From Pontederia crassipes (Eukaryota; Streptophyta; Magnoliopsida; Commelinales; Pontederiaceae): a stretch of DNA of 64,000 nucleotides. The notes under the pieces are model-generated. The model was not told the DNA's origin. It saw only the letters and a list, made by a program, of their open reading frames with translations, and searched no databases. Below are positions 36,250-48,442 of this stretch, piece after piece. Numbering within the stretch: position 1 is the stretch's first letter; each line of letters starts with the position of its first letter. The stretch covers positions 15,574,001 through 15,638,000 of the forward strand of contig JAUKPH010000019.1 in assembly GCA_030549335.1 (NCBI GenBank). The letters are read 5' to 3'. A program made the position numbers and the translations under genes.

Positions 36250-38552
36250 AATGCAGCGAAACAGATCCATGTGGCAATGCAACCCATACAAGAGGTAATG
36301 GAAGATTTATTTGCACTTGCTGCTTTGTATGTGGGGTAAAATTAAGATGACAGCCTTATAATTTCAGAAATTTAAAATTTTTCTTCCCAAATTTTTAGAA
36401 GTGGAATTAATATTCATGAGATATGAATTCTCTGTCCCTTTAGAGTGTTGATAGTTCGTCACTTTATCAAATTTGAATCACTGTCTTGATCTTTTTTCCT
36501 ATTTGTTTTCAGAGATTTTACCCTCAAATTGTTCTTGTGGGACCATGGCGCTCAAATGACCTGTACCAAATGTCACCCACTTTCCAAGCCAATCTGCAAA
36601 CTTCTTAAAGGATGCATACAATTCTGCAGCCTCAGATTGGTACAAACATGGATGAGCATGCATGCAAAAACTGCTGTCCGAGCCAACTATCATAAATGAA
36701 GAAGAGATAAATAGAATTGTATTGATGATGTCAAGTTGTGTTTTGAACAGCAAAACTTTAAAGATGTGAGCCATGTGACAATTTCTTCTTCGTGTTACTT
36801 CATGTGCATCAAAGACCTAGTTTTTTTTTTTTTTTTTTTTTTTTTGCATGCGGTATGTTATAGCTAGTGTCATGTGATCTCGAATGCAACAAACTAGAAA
36901 AGCAATAGACAAATGAATCGCCAATGAAGGTTTGGAATCAATCAGAACAGATCATGTCACATATGCTGGCAGCCGAAACTTATGATCATCTTCAATCATA
37001 TCACATCATGTCATGCATACAAGACACAGCACTGTAAGAACTTTGTAAGCATTTCACAAGACGTAAAGGAGACAGTGACTGAGAAGAAAAACAAATCAGT
37101 GTGACAGAACATTGACTTTGATCACTGTTTACTAACTTAATACTACTCGTCTAAATGCGGACCCGACTATTAACTTTTATGTCAGTGTCATGTGAGCAGA
37201 AATTATGTTGTTCACCTGATCGAATTTTATCTATAGATAATGCATTATGCCTTTGGAGTTTGGTCCACTTAAGAACGAGTACAAGACAGCGAAGTGTACC
37301 TCATCCATGAGCAACTGCATTATGTGTTTTGATGCCCATCACTATGCAAGCCTCAGACATTTCTTGCAGGTTCCTTTTCATCTGGGTAAATGTCGCCACC
37401 ACATATTGAATTTTTGTACTACACAATTTTGTTCCCAGTAAAATTATGGACGATATTAATTAGTAATGCAACAGTAAGATGAATTAAGTTGTGGCACCTA
37501 AGTTCTATCTATTGGTCAAAAGCCATGTAGTATGTATATATAATAAAGATAACCCCCCAATGGGCCTGAGATAAACTTCAAACAATTGTGGTATAAAATC
37601 ATCAACATCTGTAGACCCCACATATGATATCATGTTACTGCTAAATCTAATCATCTACAAACAGATACAAAGCAGTAATAGTTTATGTGATCATGAACCC
37701 AGAAGTTGAGTAGCAAACACAATAATTACCTAAAGAATCTGCTTGATCCAATGACTTCCTAAACACCACAAGGAAAGGAAATGACATCTAGTCAGAAAAT
37801 GATTGCTTTAATTTATTTGGAAATAAAGCTTCTATATGTGTATCTGCAATTTCCAATGACTCAATGTTCATCTGGATTATGCTGATATTTTTTTCTCAAT
37901 CTAAGTTAGAATATCTGCAACTTGATATTTTGTTTATTTTATTTATGTAGTTGCGAACGAGTTAACACTTTCTTGTCGATTCGATCTCATGTCATAGACT
38001 AATGATTCAGGAAGATCCTGGATCCACCATAGCTATCTCTCACGAAGTATCTCCTTTATTCGGAGCCATCTTCACTGTTTAGATCTCATGACCTGCATGC
38101 TAAGAATTAATTATTTTTCACTCCATCTGATCAGCCACACAAATGCATCAGTACCGTTTACCTTAGTTGTGTGTGATAGAGCGAGAAATTATAAAATCTA
38201 ATGTGTAATTAGATTGATTAGTTTAGTGAGACAAATTTACTACATAAGGTAGTCAAGCTCTACATATGCACACCAATCATTCTGAGGAACATATTTAAGC
38301 ATAAGAAGTTGTAAAGAGAGAGGATCATACAAAAATTAGATATTATCAATGATATACAGATTAATAGTGACGTGGCCAAAATTAATTGTGGATGGTAAAA
38401 TAAAAAACTTAGCACCAAAACATGCAAGTACGAAAAAACTGGAGATATGATCTCTAAAATTTGTGGTTTTACCTCAAATTTGTGCTACCACGAGGCCAAA
38501 TCTCAGAAGCAGTATACATCTGTAATGGTGGCTTCAGCAGGTTAATGCGTCA
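36250..38552. other. Intergenic DNA and possible 3' part of the MIR172 transcript
   Basis: A minus-strand frame at 36499-36774 (start TTG/ATG, ends QEQFEGKISENK) looks mildly protein-like but matches nothing I know. A 26-base T run lies at about 36820-36845. The part nearest 38550 may belong to the 3' end of the minus-strand pri-miR172 transcript, whose end cannot be placed from sequence. Confidence 0.35.
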
Positions 38553-38570
38553 TCAGTCATTTATTTGCCG

Positions 38571-38591
38571 ATGCAGCATCATCAAGATTCT
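38571..38591 (-). ncRNA. miR172: Mature miR172 (21 nt)
   Basis: The 21 nt start AGAATCTTGATG and end ATGCTGCAT. As far as I recall this is identical to the canonical miR172a/b form, with a 5' A. Confidence 0.95.
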
Positions 38592-38623
38592 CATTTGAGA
38601 ATAATGGATCTTGTCCATATGGA

Positions 38624-38644
38624 TGTGAATCTTGATGATGCCAC
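38624..38644 (-). ncRNA. miR172* strand (21 nt)
   Basis: It begins GTGGCATCATC and ends AAGATTCACA. It pairs with the mature strand leaving 2-nt 3' overhangs, as expected for a DCL1 product. Confidence 0.85.
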
Positions 38645-39009
38645 ATCTGCAAATATCAACTATAGATTCCGAAGATCCATCCATTAATACGCACGAGGGC
38701 TTATGATCTTCCTAAAAATCTACTCTAAACGTTGGAAGTGCTTAGTCAAAGCATACAAGGCATCTCTATCTAGAAGAGGACCAAGGAACCAATCACAAAA
38801 TATAAGAAATTTAAACCGTCTAATCTCGTTCTAGGATCTTTATATAAACGAAAAAAACTAAAAAAAAAAAGAACGACAAGATCAAACCAAATCCGTCCTT
38901 CAGATGAAGAAAGGAATCAAGTACGAAAAAAGAATGAGGAACTCTCAGCTACACATTAAATCTTGTGGCAGCAAGAAAAAAAAAGGATGTCAACGTACAG
39001 ATCCATCTA

Positions 39010-39255
39010 TTACATTAATCTCCTGCTGGTGATCTCTAACCTCGATGCATGCCTACTATGTGCATCGATCCTCTTATGTATGACAAGAAGGACAGCATGC
39101 GTTGCCTGACTGGTAAGGCGAATACTTAATTGACAAATTACTCCTAATTTCCACAGAGATAAGAAAACGTTACAGATCAGGAACCATGGATATGGTACGT
39201 GTGAGTGTGTGTATGCAAAGGGCGGAGAGATAAAAAAAGGCATATGGGATGGCAT
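39010..39255 (-). CDS. Short upstream ORF in the pri-miR172 leader (hypothetical, 81 aa)
   Basis: The first ATG downstream of the inferred start site (39255-39253) opens an 81-codon frame, MPSHMPFFISPPFAYTH.. to ..ITSRRLM, ending at 39010. Some plant pri-miRNAs encode small regulatory peptides (miPEPs) from the first ORF, which is why I list it. There is no recognisable domain and only a weakly hydrophobic start, and the frame could be chance. Low confidence that it is translated. Confidence 0.2.
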   Translation of the reverse strand: MPSHMPFFISPPFAYTHSHVPYPWFLICNVFLSLWKLGVICQLSIRLTSQATHAVLLVIHKRIDAHSRHASRLEITSRRLM

Positions 39256-39364
39256 CTGAAACCAGTGCAGAAATGGAGGAGAAGGGACTACTAGGATGAA
39301 GGACACAGGGGGGGAGGGAGGGAGAGAAAGAGAGATGGAGGGGGGGGGGGGAGTAAAGTGAGAT

Positions 39365-39400
39365 GAGGTGTGAGGACAGGGAGAGTGGAGTTATATATAG
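39365..39400 (-). promoter_or_regulatory. Putative MIR172 core promoter (TATA box)
   Basis: Minus strand CTATATATAA (39400-39391). About 30 nt further on, the leader turns strongly C/T-rich (through poly-C at 39340-39352 and CT repeats to about 39310), typical of a plant 5' leader. The start site near 39365 is inferred. The hairpin begins about 700 nt downstream, a usual distance for pri-miR172; an intron between is possible. Confidence 0.6.
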
Positions 39401-39519
39401 AGTTATACTCTCAGGTGCGCCCATGTATCGTAACCCTAACGGCTTTATTCTATCCTTTTGGCAGTTTTTCCTAGATATACTGTTTGCCCTTCAATAATTT
39501 TATACATAACTACCCCACA

Positions 39520-39540
39520 GAGAGAGAGAGAGAGAGAGTT
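39520..39540. repeat. (GA)n microsatellite
   Basis: A short GA run ('cagagagagagagagagag') between the MIR172 promoter and the solo LTR. Confidence 0.85.
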
Positions 39541-39976
39541 TTACTCTATTTATTATAATCTACTTAGTAATTATCCAATTTTCACGCTCTCAACAACAAA
39601 GTCGATATCAATATTAGCGTGAAAGATATGATCATTTCCGTTCATTGATATAAATTATATATCTACTGTTAATTTAGAACATATTATTTAGGATAAATTT
39701 GGTAATATATACTTAATACAAAAATTTGAGTTTTTGGATGGCATAGAAACATGCTATCCAATTGAAAAGAAGTTTGTGAGTAGTTAAATTCTTATTTTAA
39801 AAGTTGGAGTCATTTAATTATTTTTATGTACTAGCTTGTGCACGACGATTAAAATACTTCACTTTAGTGTAGATGTCATACATTTCATATTGTAGTAGCG
39901 CACATACCAAAATTTGACGCTTAAGAAGCCTCAAAGGTTCACAAATTGTACATTGGCTAAAATTTTATATCACGTT

Positions 39977-41755
39977 TGTAACATTCCAAAGTTCGTCCTT
40001 CTACCACTTGCTAATTGGATTTCTTCTAAATCGGTGTTATAACTATCTTTAATAAAAATGCAAAAACTAACATAATTATTTGTTCTGAAAATTCAAATGG
40101 TTCTGTGTTCATTATATTACATCATAGTAGCAAATGAATAAAATAAAATAAAATAACATAAGATAAAAGACTCTATCTCATGTGCAACTGCATCATCACA
40201 AACATTTTTAGTTACAACGCCTCCACCATTGTTTATTCAGTTATTTTTATTTGTTAGATCCACACATAGAGACATAAAATATTCATAAGTATAAAAATGC
40301 TCATTAAAAGATAATACAAATAGATAAAATCACTTACTAAAAATAGGCGAGTTTTCAATATAATAAAATAATTCTAACAAATTTATTCTTTTCTTTCTAT
40401 TCTTTTTGTTCTTTCTCTTTTTTGTTCTATTCTATTATTTTTTATTCTTTCACTACATCTTTTACTTTAACCAATTTCTACTAATACAAGCTCGACTTCT
40501 TTTATTATGAGCATACATACATTTTCAGATGGGATCAAAATGGATAAAATCATGATCAAAAGAGGGAAATTATGAACCCAATAAAGAGTGAGATACTTTT
40601 ATATAAATATGAGGTGTGGGGTTATTAATACTCGATTAGGGTGGTGGGACTATTATTTTATAATAAAGAGTTTTAATCAAAACTTAACTATAGTCTATTA
40701 GTAGAACTCATGCCAGATAGGTCAAAACCCGAGTCGGGTTGGTTCAGAACTCAGGCCATGTTTAGTGAAACTCAGGCCGTACTTTTTTATTCAACTTTTA
40801 ACCAAGGTTCAAACAGAACCCGAGCGGAGTCCGATGTGGCTCATGTCGAGTTTGCTGATGTCATCGCCAAGCAAGCGACGTGTGACTACCCGGACTGAGT
40901 ATGGACCCAACTGGGGCTAGGTTATTTAGATTCGATCTAAAAGCTCAAAAGTTGTTGCGGGCGAACCCATGTTAGGTCGCCTAGATCTCGAGCGGGGCTT
41001 TATCTAAATATGGGTTGGATTTAGTGAAGTCTTCACTGGGTTTCAATTCCATAGAAGAATTTGGGCCAGGTTTCTTCCTACGCGGGCCAGGTTCTGATTG
41101 CCGGAACTCCGATGTCATTTCTCGAAACTTTGGCACCCTCCTAACTTCTTGTACACTAATCCTTTTGGCACAGAAAACTCTATGGAACTATACATGCACT
41201 ATAGGGAACATAAACTAATTCTAATTTATCCACCATCTTATCTATTTTATTAAAAAAATTGTATAAAAAATAAATCCAAAATTTCATGTACCTTCTCTAT
41301 TTTAGACTATCTAAAATGGAAATTTGAGCGCATTTTCCGGCAAGGTCCGACGACTACTACCCACGAGTCCTGCATCCCTTGATAGAGATTTGTACCAAGA
41401 GTAGGATGCCGTGTTGGAACAATCATGCATGTGCATCGAGGAGAGAGTTTTAGTATTCTAAAGTTGATGAAAAACTCAATTTTCTGAGTATGAGAGTATT
41501 GGTTGGGGTAGAGGAGTATTTATATTGAAAAGGAGTTGGATTTGAATGGGATTAAATTTAATTATAAATTAGATGATTAACCATTTCTAACTCTAATTCT
41601 AAACTTTATCTTTAATTAATTTAATGATCTTAGATAAACACTTTGTCTTTTTTCTTTCTTTTCCTTTCTTTTCTTCTGTTCAAACTCTTATCTAAGCACA
41701 ATCTCTTATTTTCAATTCTTAACTTTAATTACCTTTTATTTAATATAATTTTTCC

Positions 41756-41791
<36 letters not shown>

Positions 41792-42638
41792 ATATGAAAA
41801 TCATTTGGCATTTCATTTCTCTCTCTTTCTTTCATTTAATTCAAACTCTTATCCTTTCTTAACTTCTTATCTTTTCTCAACTTCAATTATCCCTTATCAT
41901 GAAATTAATAAGTTAAATATTTATTAACTAAATTCTGATTCTTTATCTAATTAATTAACTTAATATTTATTATTTATCTCTTTTCCTTTTCTTTTTTTTC
42001 TTTCAATCAAACTCTTATCTCTTCATAGCATGCTCTTAAATTTTAATTTCATAATTAAATAATAATAATAATTAGTAACACTATTTAATTTTTGTAATTA
42101 AAACATTATTTTTTTCTGAATATTTTTAACTTAAAAACTCCTGATTTCAACTTCCTTAAGAGTCGCAATTCAATCTTTCATCAAACTTCATCCCTAATTC
42201 TATTTTTATTATCTTGTCTCTATTCCGTATCTCCTAAACATAATTATTCCTAAATACTAGGAAATAACTAATTAATTATTAATCTTATCTCTATTTTTGG
42301 AAAAAATAATACTATAATATTATTTTATCTTTTAGATATTTTTTAACACAATTTTTTTATTTCATCTCTCATTGGAAGTCCATTATATTTTAATCTTATG
42401 GTTAGATTCAAATTCAAATTTAAATTTCTAATCTTATTATAATTTCAACTCCTTGTTAATTAGGAATTATCTTTTTTCTCTCTCTCTCTTCACTTTCAAA
42501 CTTCCTTTATCTTATATTTGCCTCTTCTCTTATCTTTAATCCAACTATAATTTTAACTTTCTTTAACAAATCCTATATTTTGGATTAATTTTAGTTATGA
42601 AAATTAATTTAAAATTTAAAATTTTTGTGGGTGTTACA
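39977..42638 (-). mobile_element. Chromovirus-type solo LTR (minus orientation)
   Basis: On the minus strand it starts TGTAACACCCACAAAAA (from 42638) and ends TTTGGAATGTTACA (at 39977). A promoter-like TATAAATA lies at 41524-41517. A middle part is rich in 'cccgagtcgggtt'-type words (about 40720-41100), like the LTR at 50665-53582. The purine-rich U3 and the TG...CA termini fit the same gypsy group. No PBS or PPT adjoins it, so it is a solo LTR. The flanking 5-mers ACGTT and ACATG agree at only three of five bases, so the target-site duplication is unproven. A (TTTA)n tract lies at about 41757-41792. Confidence 0.7.
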
Positions 42639-42839
42639 ACATGTATACAAAGTTGCAGACACATTATTGTTGATGATGAACACAGTTAAATTGGTTGGAT
42701 CACTTGCTACGTTCCAACAAAATTATTCAGTGATATTATTATATGACATGCCAAGCACTTTTAATAATAATTGTTGTTGTTATTAAAAATTTGATTTTAG
42801 ACAAGGGGAAATTAGGTACAGAGAACGTGTCATCTTTAA

Positions 42840-43503
42840 GGGTAAATTACACAATTCGTCCTTCAACTTTGAGTCGATTTTCAACTGGTCCTCCAACTTT
42901 AATTTATAATCAGATCGTCCTTCATCTTTCATTTTCTTGCACGATTAGTCCTCCTGACCGGTGATATTTTTCGGTTGCCTTGCATATGTGACCGCTTTTA
43001 ATTCTCTCTCATTCACATCAGTTTAACTCGTCCATGTCATTATAAAAAATTTAAAAGAATAATAAAAAAATGAGATCGTCCATATCATTATAAAAATCTT
43101 AAAAAAATAAAAAAAGTGAGTGGCCTGCTCGTGCTTGCCGTGCGGGAGAGAGAAGGAGGGGACGGCCGGAGCTCGACCAGAGGGGGCGGTCGTCCCCCTC
43201 CCTCTCTCTCCTGCACGACAAGCACGAGCGGGTCTGTCACTTTTTTATTTTTTAAAATTTTTATAATGATGTGGATGATCTCATCTTTTTTTTATTATTT
43301 TTTTAACATTTTTATAATGATATAGATGAGTTAAATTGACGTGGATGAGAGAGAAAAATGGTCACGTATGCAAGACAACCGGAAAATCCATAATCACCGG
43401 TCAGGAGGACTAATTGTGCAAGAAAATGAAAAATGGAGGATGATCTAATTACAAACAGTTGAAAATCGACTCAAAATTGAAGGATTAATTGTGTAATTTA
43501 TCC
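42840..43503. mobile_element. Foldback Mutator-like MITE
   Basis: Both arms (~320 bp each) are near-complete inverted repeats. They start GGGTAAATTACAC / GGATAAATTACAC and run through 'gagtcgattttcaactg', 'tcctcctgaccggtgat' and 'gtccatgtcattataaaaa'. They meet in a GC-rich palindromic centre (43118-43226) around 'gctcgtgcttgccgtgc'. A 9-bp duplication CATCTTTAA flanks it (42831-42839; 43504-43512), fitting Mutator superfamily insertion. It has no coding capacity. Same family as 638-1618, but shorter and intact. Confidence 0.88.
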
Positions 43504-43512
43504 CATCTTTAA

Positions 43513-44227
43513 TCGCATAATTTATCCCATCTTTAACCTTGACCTTTAAAAGAAGGATCTGTCCACCACAAAGATTCCACTACTGAGCAACTGAGTAATT
43601 CGGTAATAAAATTTTGATCATACATTTTACATGCATAGTTAGTGCTGCATTTAAGAGATGTACGCATAACACCATAAGTTTCACAAGTCCACCTTTTTTG
43701 TTGTTGTTTTGGGCTCTCTGCTTAGCTGTTGAAGGTTATTATGAACCAAATTGCAGTACCTGCGTACTATATGTCCCCTTATTTTATTCCATTTTGCAGG
43801 TATAATTAATTTCGTACTGCCGCCTTAAAATGCGGAAAAGCAGTAGTAATTAACTCAGCTTTACAGACGCCATTATTCTTTATTTTTTCTTCTTTTCGAG
43901 CACCATGCTTTCTTGAAGTTTTAGAAAGATCTAGTAGTAAGTATGCATATCATATCATAAGTTTTAGAAAAGTAGTAGCAAGTTTTCGAGCACCATGCTA
44001 TATATATACATATCATATGTTATATCTTTAATACTTTGGATGTTATATCATATGTTAGTATGCTTGTTTCCCTATGAAATGGGCAAGGACCGTGCAAAAG
44101 AGACCACACTGTACTCATGCACTACAAGTTATAGTAATCCCCACACAGAGAGATGGCACATGGTATGTTCTATTGTTTTGCATAGCATGCAGTATCTTTT
44201 TTTTTATCCATATATACAAGGAAACTG
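43513..44227. other. Intergenic DNA between two elements
   Basis: Nothing recognised. The stretch just after the foldback element repeats 'cataatttatcccatcttta', echoing the element end plus its target site. Confidence 0.4.
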
Positions 44228-44232
44228 AATAT

Positions 44233-46722
44233 TGTAACGACCCCAATTTTTTAGAGTTAGAAAAATAATATTTTTATTATTTATTTTGAGAAAAATAACC
44301 ATTAATATTATTATAATAAATAATTCCGAAAATAAAGAAAAATAGGCGAGGAGTTTAATTAAGGATAAAAATGTATTATGGGATATTTATTTAAATTCGG
44401 AATTATTTAATTATTAAAATAAATCAGAATTGTTAAAAGAGATTAATTAAAAGATCAAATTTGATCGGGATTGAAAGTTATAGATAGATTGAAAATTTAG
44501 GATCTAGAACTTTATAAATAAATTCTTAGGACCGGCCGTCAAAGGAGTTTTCTCCTTTTTGGTTCTCAGTGTCCGACGGCAGAAGCATGATGTTCAAATA
44601 ATGGCAAGGCATGATTCAACGGCTACGAGGTACGTAGGGGGATCCGTAGGCTTATTACATTGTGCAATTATTTTAAATCGACAGCAATAATGAATTTTCT
44701 AAGGATTTAATCTCTTTAATCCTTTCGACTTTGCGAAAAAAAATGAATTGGTGTGAATTTTAAGGAAGAGAGAGAATCGAGCATATGACTCATTATGCAT
44801 CGTTCGGTATCAAAAAAAGAAAAAGATAAAAAAATAAAAGAGCAGTCAATACCGAGAGGGTGAGCGGAGAAAAAGTGATAAAACATTTTGCCCAAGGAAA
44901 GAAATAAAAATAAATAAAAATAGGTTTTCTGTTGGTGGACAATAATAGGGAGAACTTGAGAGAGAAGGGGTAAAAGCAAAAAGGAAAAAAAAAAGAGATT
45001 GATGGCGCCATTACGGGTGGATGGAAGTCAGAGAGAGAAAAGGGTAGAGAGGAAGGAGAGGCAAAAACATCATTTGGTCTCGTGTTGATATTGCAACCGT
45101 ATGATAATAGGAGAGAGAAATGTGAAAAAAGAGGGACTAGTGCCATCCGAGAGAGAAAGAAGAAAATATATTTTTTCTTCGTTTATAATTTTTTGACAAG
45201 AATTAACTAATTAGATTTCTCGGTCAACGAGAAAAGAAATAGAAAAAAAATAAGAAAAAAGAATTGGGAGTTATTTTATTAGTTAATTCTTTTAATTACT
45301 AATTTTGTAATAATTGGCTTATTGTTGTTATTATAGGAATATGATGTGTTGATTATATTATTATTGATTGTGGTGATCATATTGTTATCATTCTTGATTA
45401 TATTCTTATCATATATAATCATCATATCAGATCATATCATCATCGTATTCGATCATATTTTATTATCATATCCAATCTTATCACTGATTATGATACTAAT
45501 CTAGTAGTCTTTCTGATTGTGTCTTGTTTTACCAAAATTAAATTACTAAATGATAGACGTCTTAGGTAAACAAGATAAAAGCTGAAAGCTGTTGGATCTT
45601 CATGTTCTCTGATTGTCTCCAAGCCCCCGGGCCATATTGTTATTGAATTGAATTGAATTGAATGGGGCAGATAGTAGAGCTAAAGGTTTGAGGCGCCATC
45701 ATCCTTTAGAGAAGTTATGATTGTCCTGTGTTTGGTCATGGTCCCCCGCCATTCACGAATAATTGTTAGCGCTATATTATTGGGTGGTTTGCCGTAGCAC
45801 TGATCCCCACTGACCTACATGAAAGAGACATGGAGTTTCCCTTAATTGAACGAGCGCTCCCATCGAATTGGATAACTCCGAACATTATAAATTGAATTGA
45901 ATTAAATTAAAATCGAATCGAATTAAATTGGATTGAAATCGAATTGAATTGAATAGATCATGGTCATTTGGATACTGGCGTTGACCGACATTGCCTCCGC
46001 CTATTGAATCGAATGGAATTGTTATTGACCAATGACCATTTATATTGAATTGAAAATTATTAAATTGAATAGTGTCATAGTGATCAGACATTTAATTGCT
46101 AAATCAATATTGATCGATCATCTGATCTTTTTCTGATCATTCCTATTGATTTATGATTTTATTATCCTATTGTTATATTGAATCATCGATCTAATTGATT
46201 AGGCAATTATTAATTGCTATCTCTATTGATTGGTCTTTTGACCATAACTTGATATAGTTGCTCATATTGATAAATCGTTATATTATAAATTGATTATTGT
46301 ATTAATTGCTCAATTGACTCATCGTTGATTATATCTTATTTTCGATTGAGCATATTGATTGTTTAGTAGACCCTACGTATTGAGTATTTTTATACTTATG
46401 GATATTTCCCTGTACCTGGATCCATGCAGGCGAGAGTACTTTGATAGAGGATAATCCTGCAGGTGGCTATGCTCAGTGATAGACAGATGTTGCACATGTT
46501 CTAGATTGAGTTGTCTAGTTTTTATTATTTTCGCATTTATTAGAATTGTGAACTTATTAATATTTTAATTATTTTGAATATAATGGATTATTAGTTGTTA
46601 TTATTGAAAAAGTCTTCCGCATTTATTGTTTATATTTCGCAAAAATGTTTTATAGAAAATTGAGTAGCGCCTTTGGGACGACTATGAGCACGTGAAAGTC
46701 ACGTGGATCTCGAGGCGTTACA
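44233..46722 (+). mobile_element. Chromovirus-type solo LTR with intact target-site duplication
   Basis: It runs from TGTAACGACCCC to GAGGCGTTACA and is flanked by perfect 5-bp repeats AATAT (44228-44232; 46723-46727). TATAAATA at 44513-44520 marks the promoter. The 'ggtacgtagggggatccgta' words near 44630 recur in form in the LTR at 50665-53582. No PBS, PPT or coding domain is present, so the internal region was lost by LTR-LTR recombination. Interior (ATTGA)n-like runs are at about 45636-45662 and 45885-45960. Frames inside are by-products. Confidence 0.88.
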
Positions 46723-46727
46723 AATAT

Positions 46728-48439
46728 ACTGAGCATGTTATATTAGGTCTATCAACTTTATAGTGTACTAAAAATTTGGTTCACCAAGAGAAGTTTGGGG
46801 TGAAGTGAATATCATCTCCTCTTAAGAAAAATTCTGAATTCGAATATTTGTGAACATAAAAATTTATATTAAGAGTATTATTCGTCACAATTAAGCATGT
46901 CATCCAGGATGACACCAAATTAATCAAGTTTAATGATAGATCGAAACTCAACTCGTGACTATTGTGCATAATTTTTAGCGTCGTCATGTGAGTTAAATGA
47001 TCGGCGTCACTTTTCATATGTATATGAGGTGGCAACCGAAAAAATTACTTCTATTATAGATTGATTTACTGCTTTCTGCAAGAAGGAAAAAGAAACTATT
47101 CAACCTCAATGTTGAGTAATATTTATTAAACCGTTGGAAGTAAAAAAAAGGTTAATAACTTAATATATAATTTTCTCTTTCATCAAGTTTGTTATCCAAA
47201 TAAAAAACATTAAATTCCTCTTTGTTATTCTCCATTTTCCTCTATCCACACACAGCACATGCCCTTTTTCCTTTATACAAGGGACAATAAAGGAGTACTA
47301 GTTCTCGGGTGAGGCTAAATGGCATAATAGAGTGATATTCTAGAGAGTACAGCCAAACATAATATTTATTTCGAAGGGTAAAATTATCATTTTTAAAAAG
47401 TTAAACTAGCAAATGGTGAAGTTTTGAGAGAGAGTTTAAAAAGTGGAATATACATATTCTACGTGCAAATTTTAAAAAAAATGCTAATATGATAAAATTT
47501 TTACCTTTATTCCATACATTTTTAACCTCCAACCAAACAACTCCTAAAGTAGTGAAGGGTATATAATGGACACATTACGTAACATGTTTAAAACGAACAT
47601 ATGTTATGTCATTTTTTTTTGTTTTAATGCCATAAATATTCTTTGAGCTATAGCATTAAATTTTATCGTAATTTTCATTTAGGTTCTTTCATCAAATTTT
47701 ATTGATTTTTCTATTATTTTTATTTTTTCCTATTTATAAAATCATAGGAAGACATTTTAATATTGTCATAAATATAAAAAATAGAAAAGTTAACATATTA
47801 TGTCATAAAATTACGATAAAATTTAAGACGTGGGGACGAGAGAAGGGGGGGACGATAAAATTTAAGGCTGCGACGGCTGTCTATGCATTAACTTTTGCCC
47901 TGCACATTTATTTGACCCTTTCGTTTTATGGGAAAAGGGAACTGTCTTCAAGATGCATGATATCTTTTGATGAGTGTTGACATGATAGAATGGTTGACCT
48001 TCTTCAAAGATTCATCATGATTGCTTGAATAGAACATTCCTTAAAAAATGATAATGAATGGAATGAACACCAGGGATAATCTAAAATCGATTAATCTAAT
48101 GTTTTTAGCAAAACACAATTAATTAATGTGATTTTAAAACGTTCTTCATTGAGCTGGTAACAAGTAGTCGGACGTGCGGTGGAACCCTTGGCAAAGGACA
48201 TTACTGCAGGTCCTAAATATTTGTCGAGGGCGTTATATATTTTTATCATTTGATTTTTCTTAATTATATTATAACATATAATACTTTGTGACCAGTATAT
48301 TATGGATCCAAATAATATCATATATATATATATATGCGTGTGTAATTTATTTATCACATAAGTCATCAATAGTTTTTATTGCAGAAAAAAAATTTCAATG
48401 AGCATAATACTCAATATACACTCAGTGATGACATATAAT
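46728..48439. other. AT-rich intergenic DNA
   Basis: It contains a diverged copy (about 46955-47010) of the short motif seen near 11330-11410, and a (TA)n run near 48318-48336. No gene recognised. Confidence 0.4.
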
Positions 48440-48442
48440 TTA

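Larger units (their letters stand above)
38553..38663 (-). ncRNA. MIR172: MIR172 microRNA precursor hairpin
   Basis: On the minus strand, GTGGCATCATCAAGATTC (star arm, 5' side) and GAATCTTGATGATGCTGC (mature arm, 3' side) form a stem separated by a loop of 32 nt. The core GAATCTTGATGATGC pairs perfectly over 15 bp. Pairing then continues outward through two wobbles, one A-G mismatch and a clean TATTTGC/GCAAATA helix, giving about 110 nt in all. miR172 is a conserved plant microRNA that represses AP2/TOE-type transcription factors by cleavage and translational block, and so controls juvenile-adult change, flowering and floral organ identity. Arm order (star 5', mature 3') is the known MIR172 order. 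A TATA box about 0.75 kb upstream supports an independent transcription unit. Expression is not shown by sequence alone. Which family member this is (a, b, c..) cannot be told. Confidence 0.95.

Noticed and set aside
36499-36774. 91-codon minus-strand frame ending QEQFEGKISENK
   Set aside because: It looks somewhat protein-like, but I cannot match it to any family and see no promoter or neighbouring exons; left as intergenic.
44716-45146. Overlapping Phe/Leu-rich minus-strand frames of 87-117 codons
   Set aside because: They lie wholly inside the solo LTR at 44233-46722 and come from its purine-rich plus strand.
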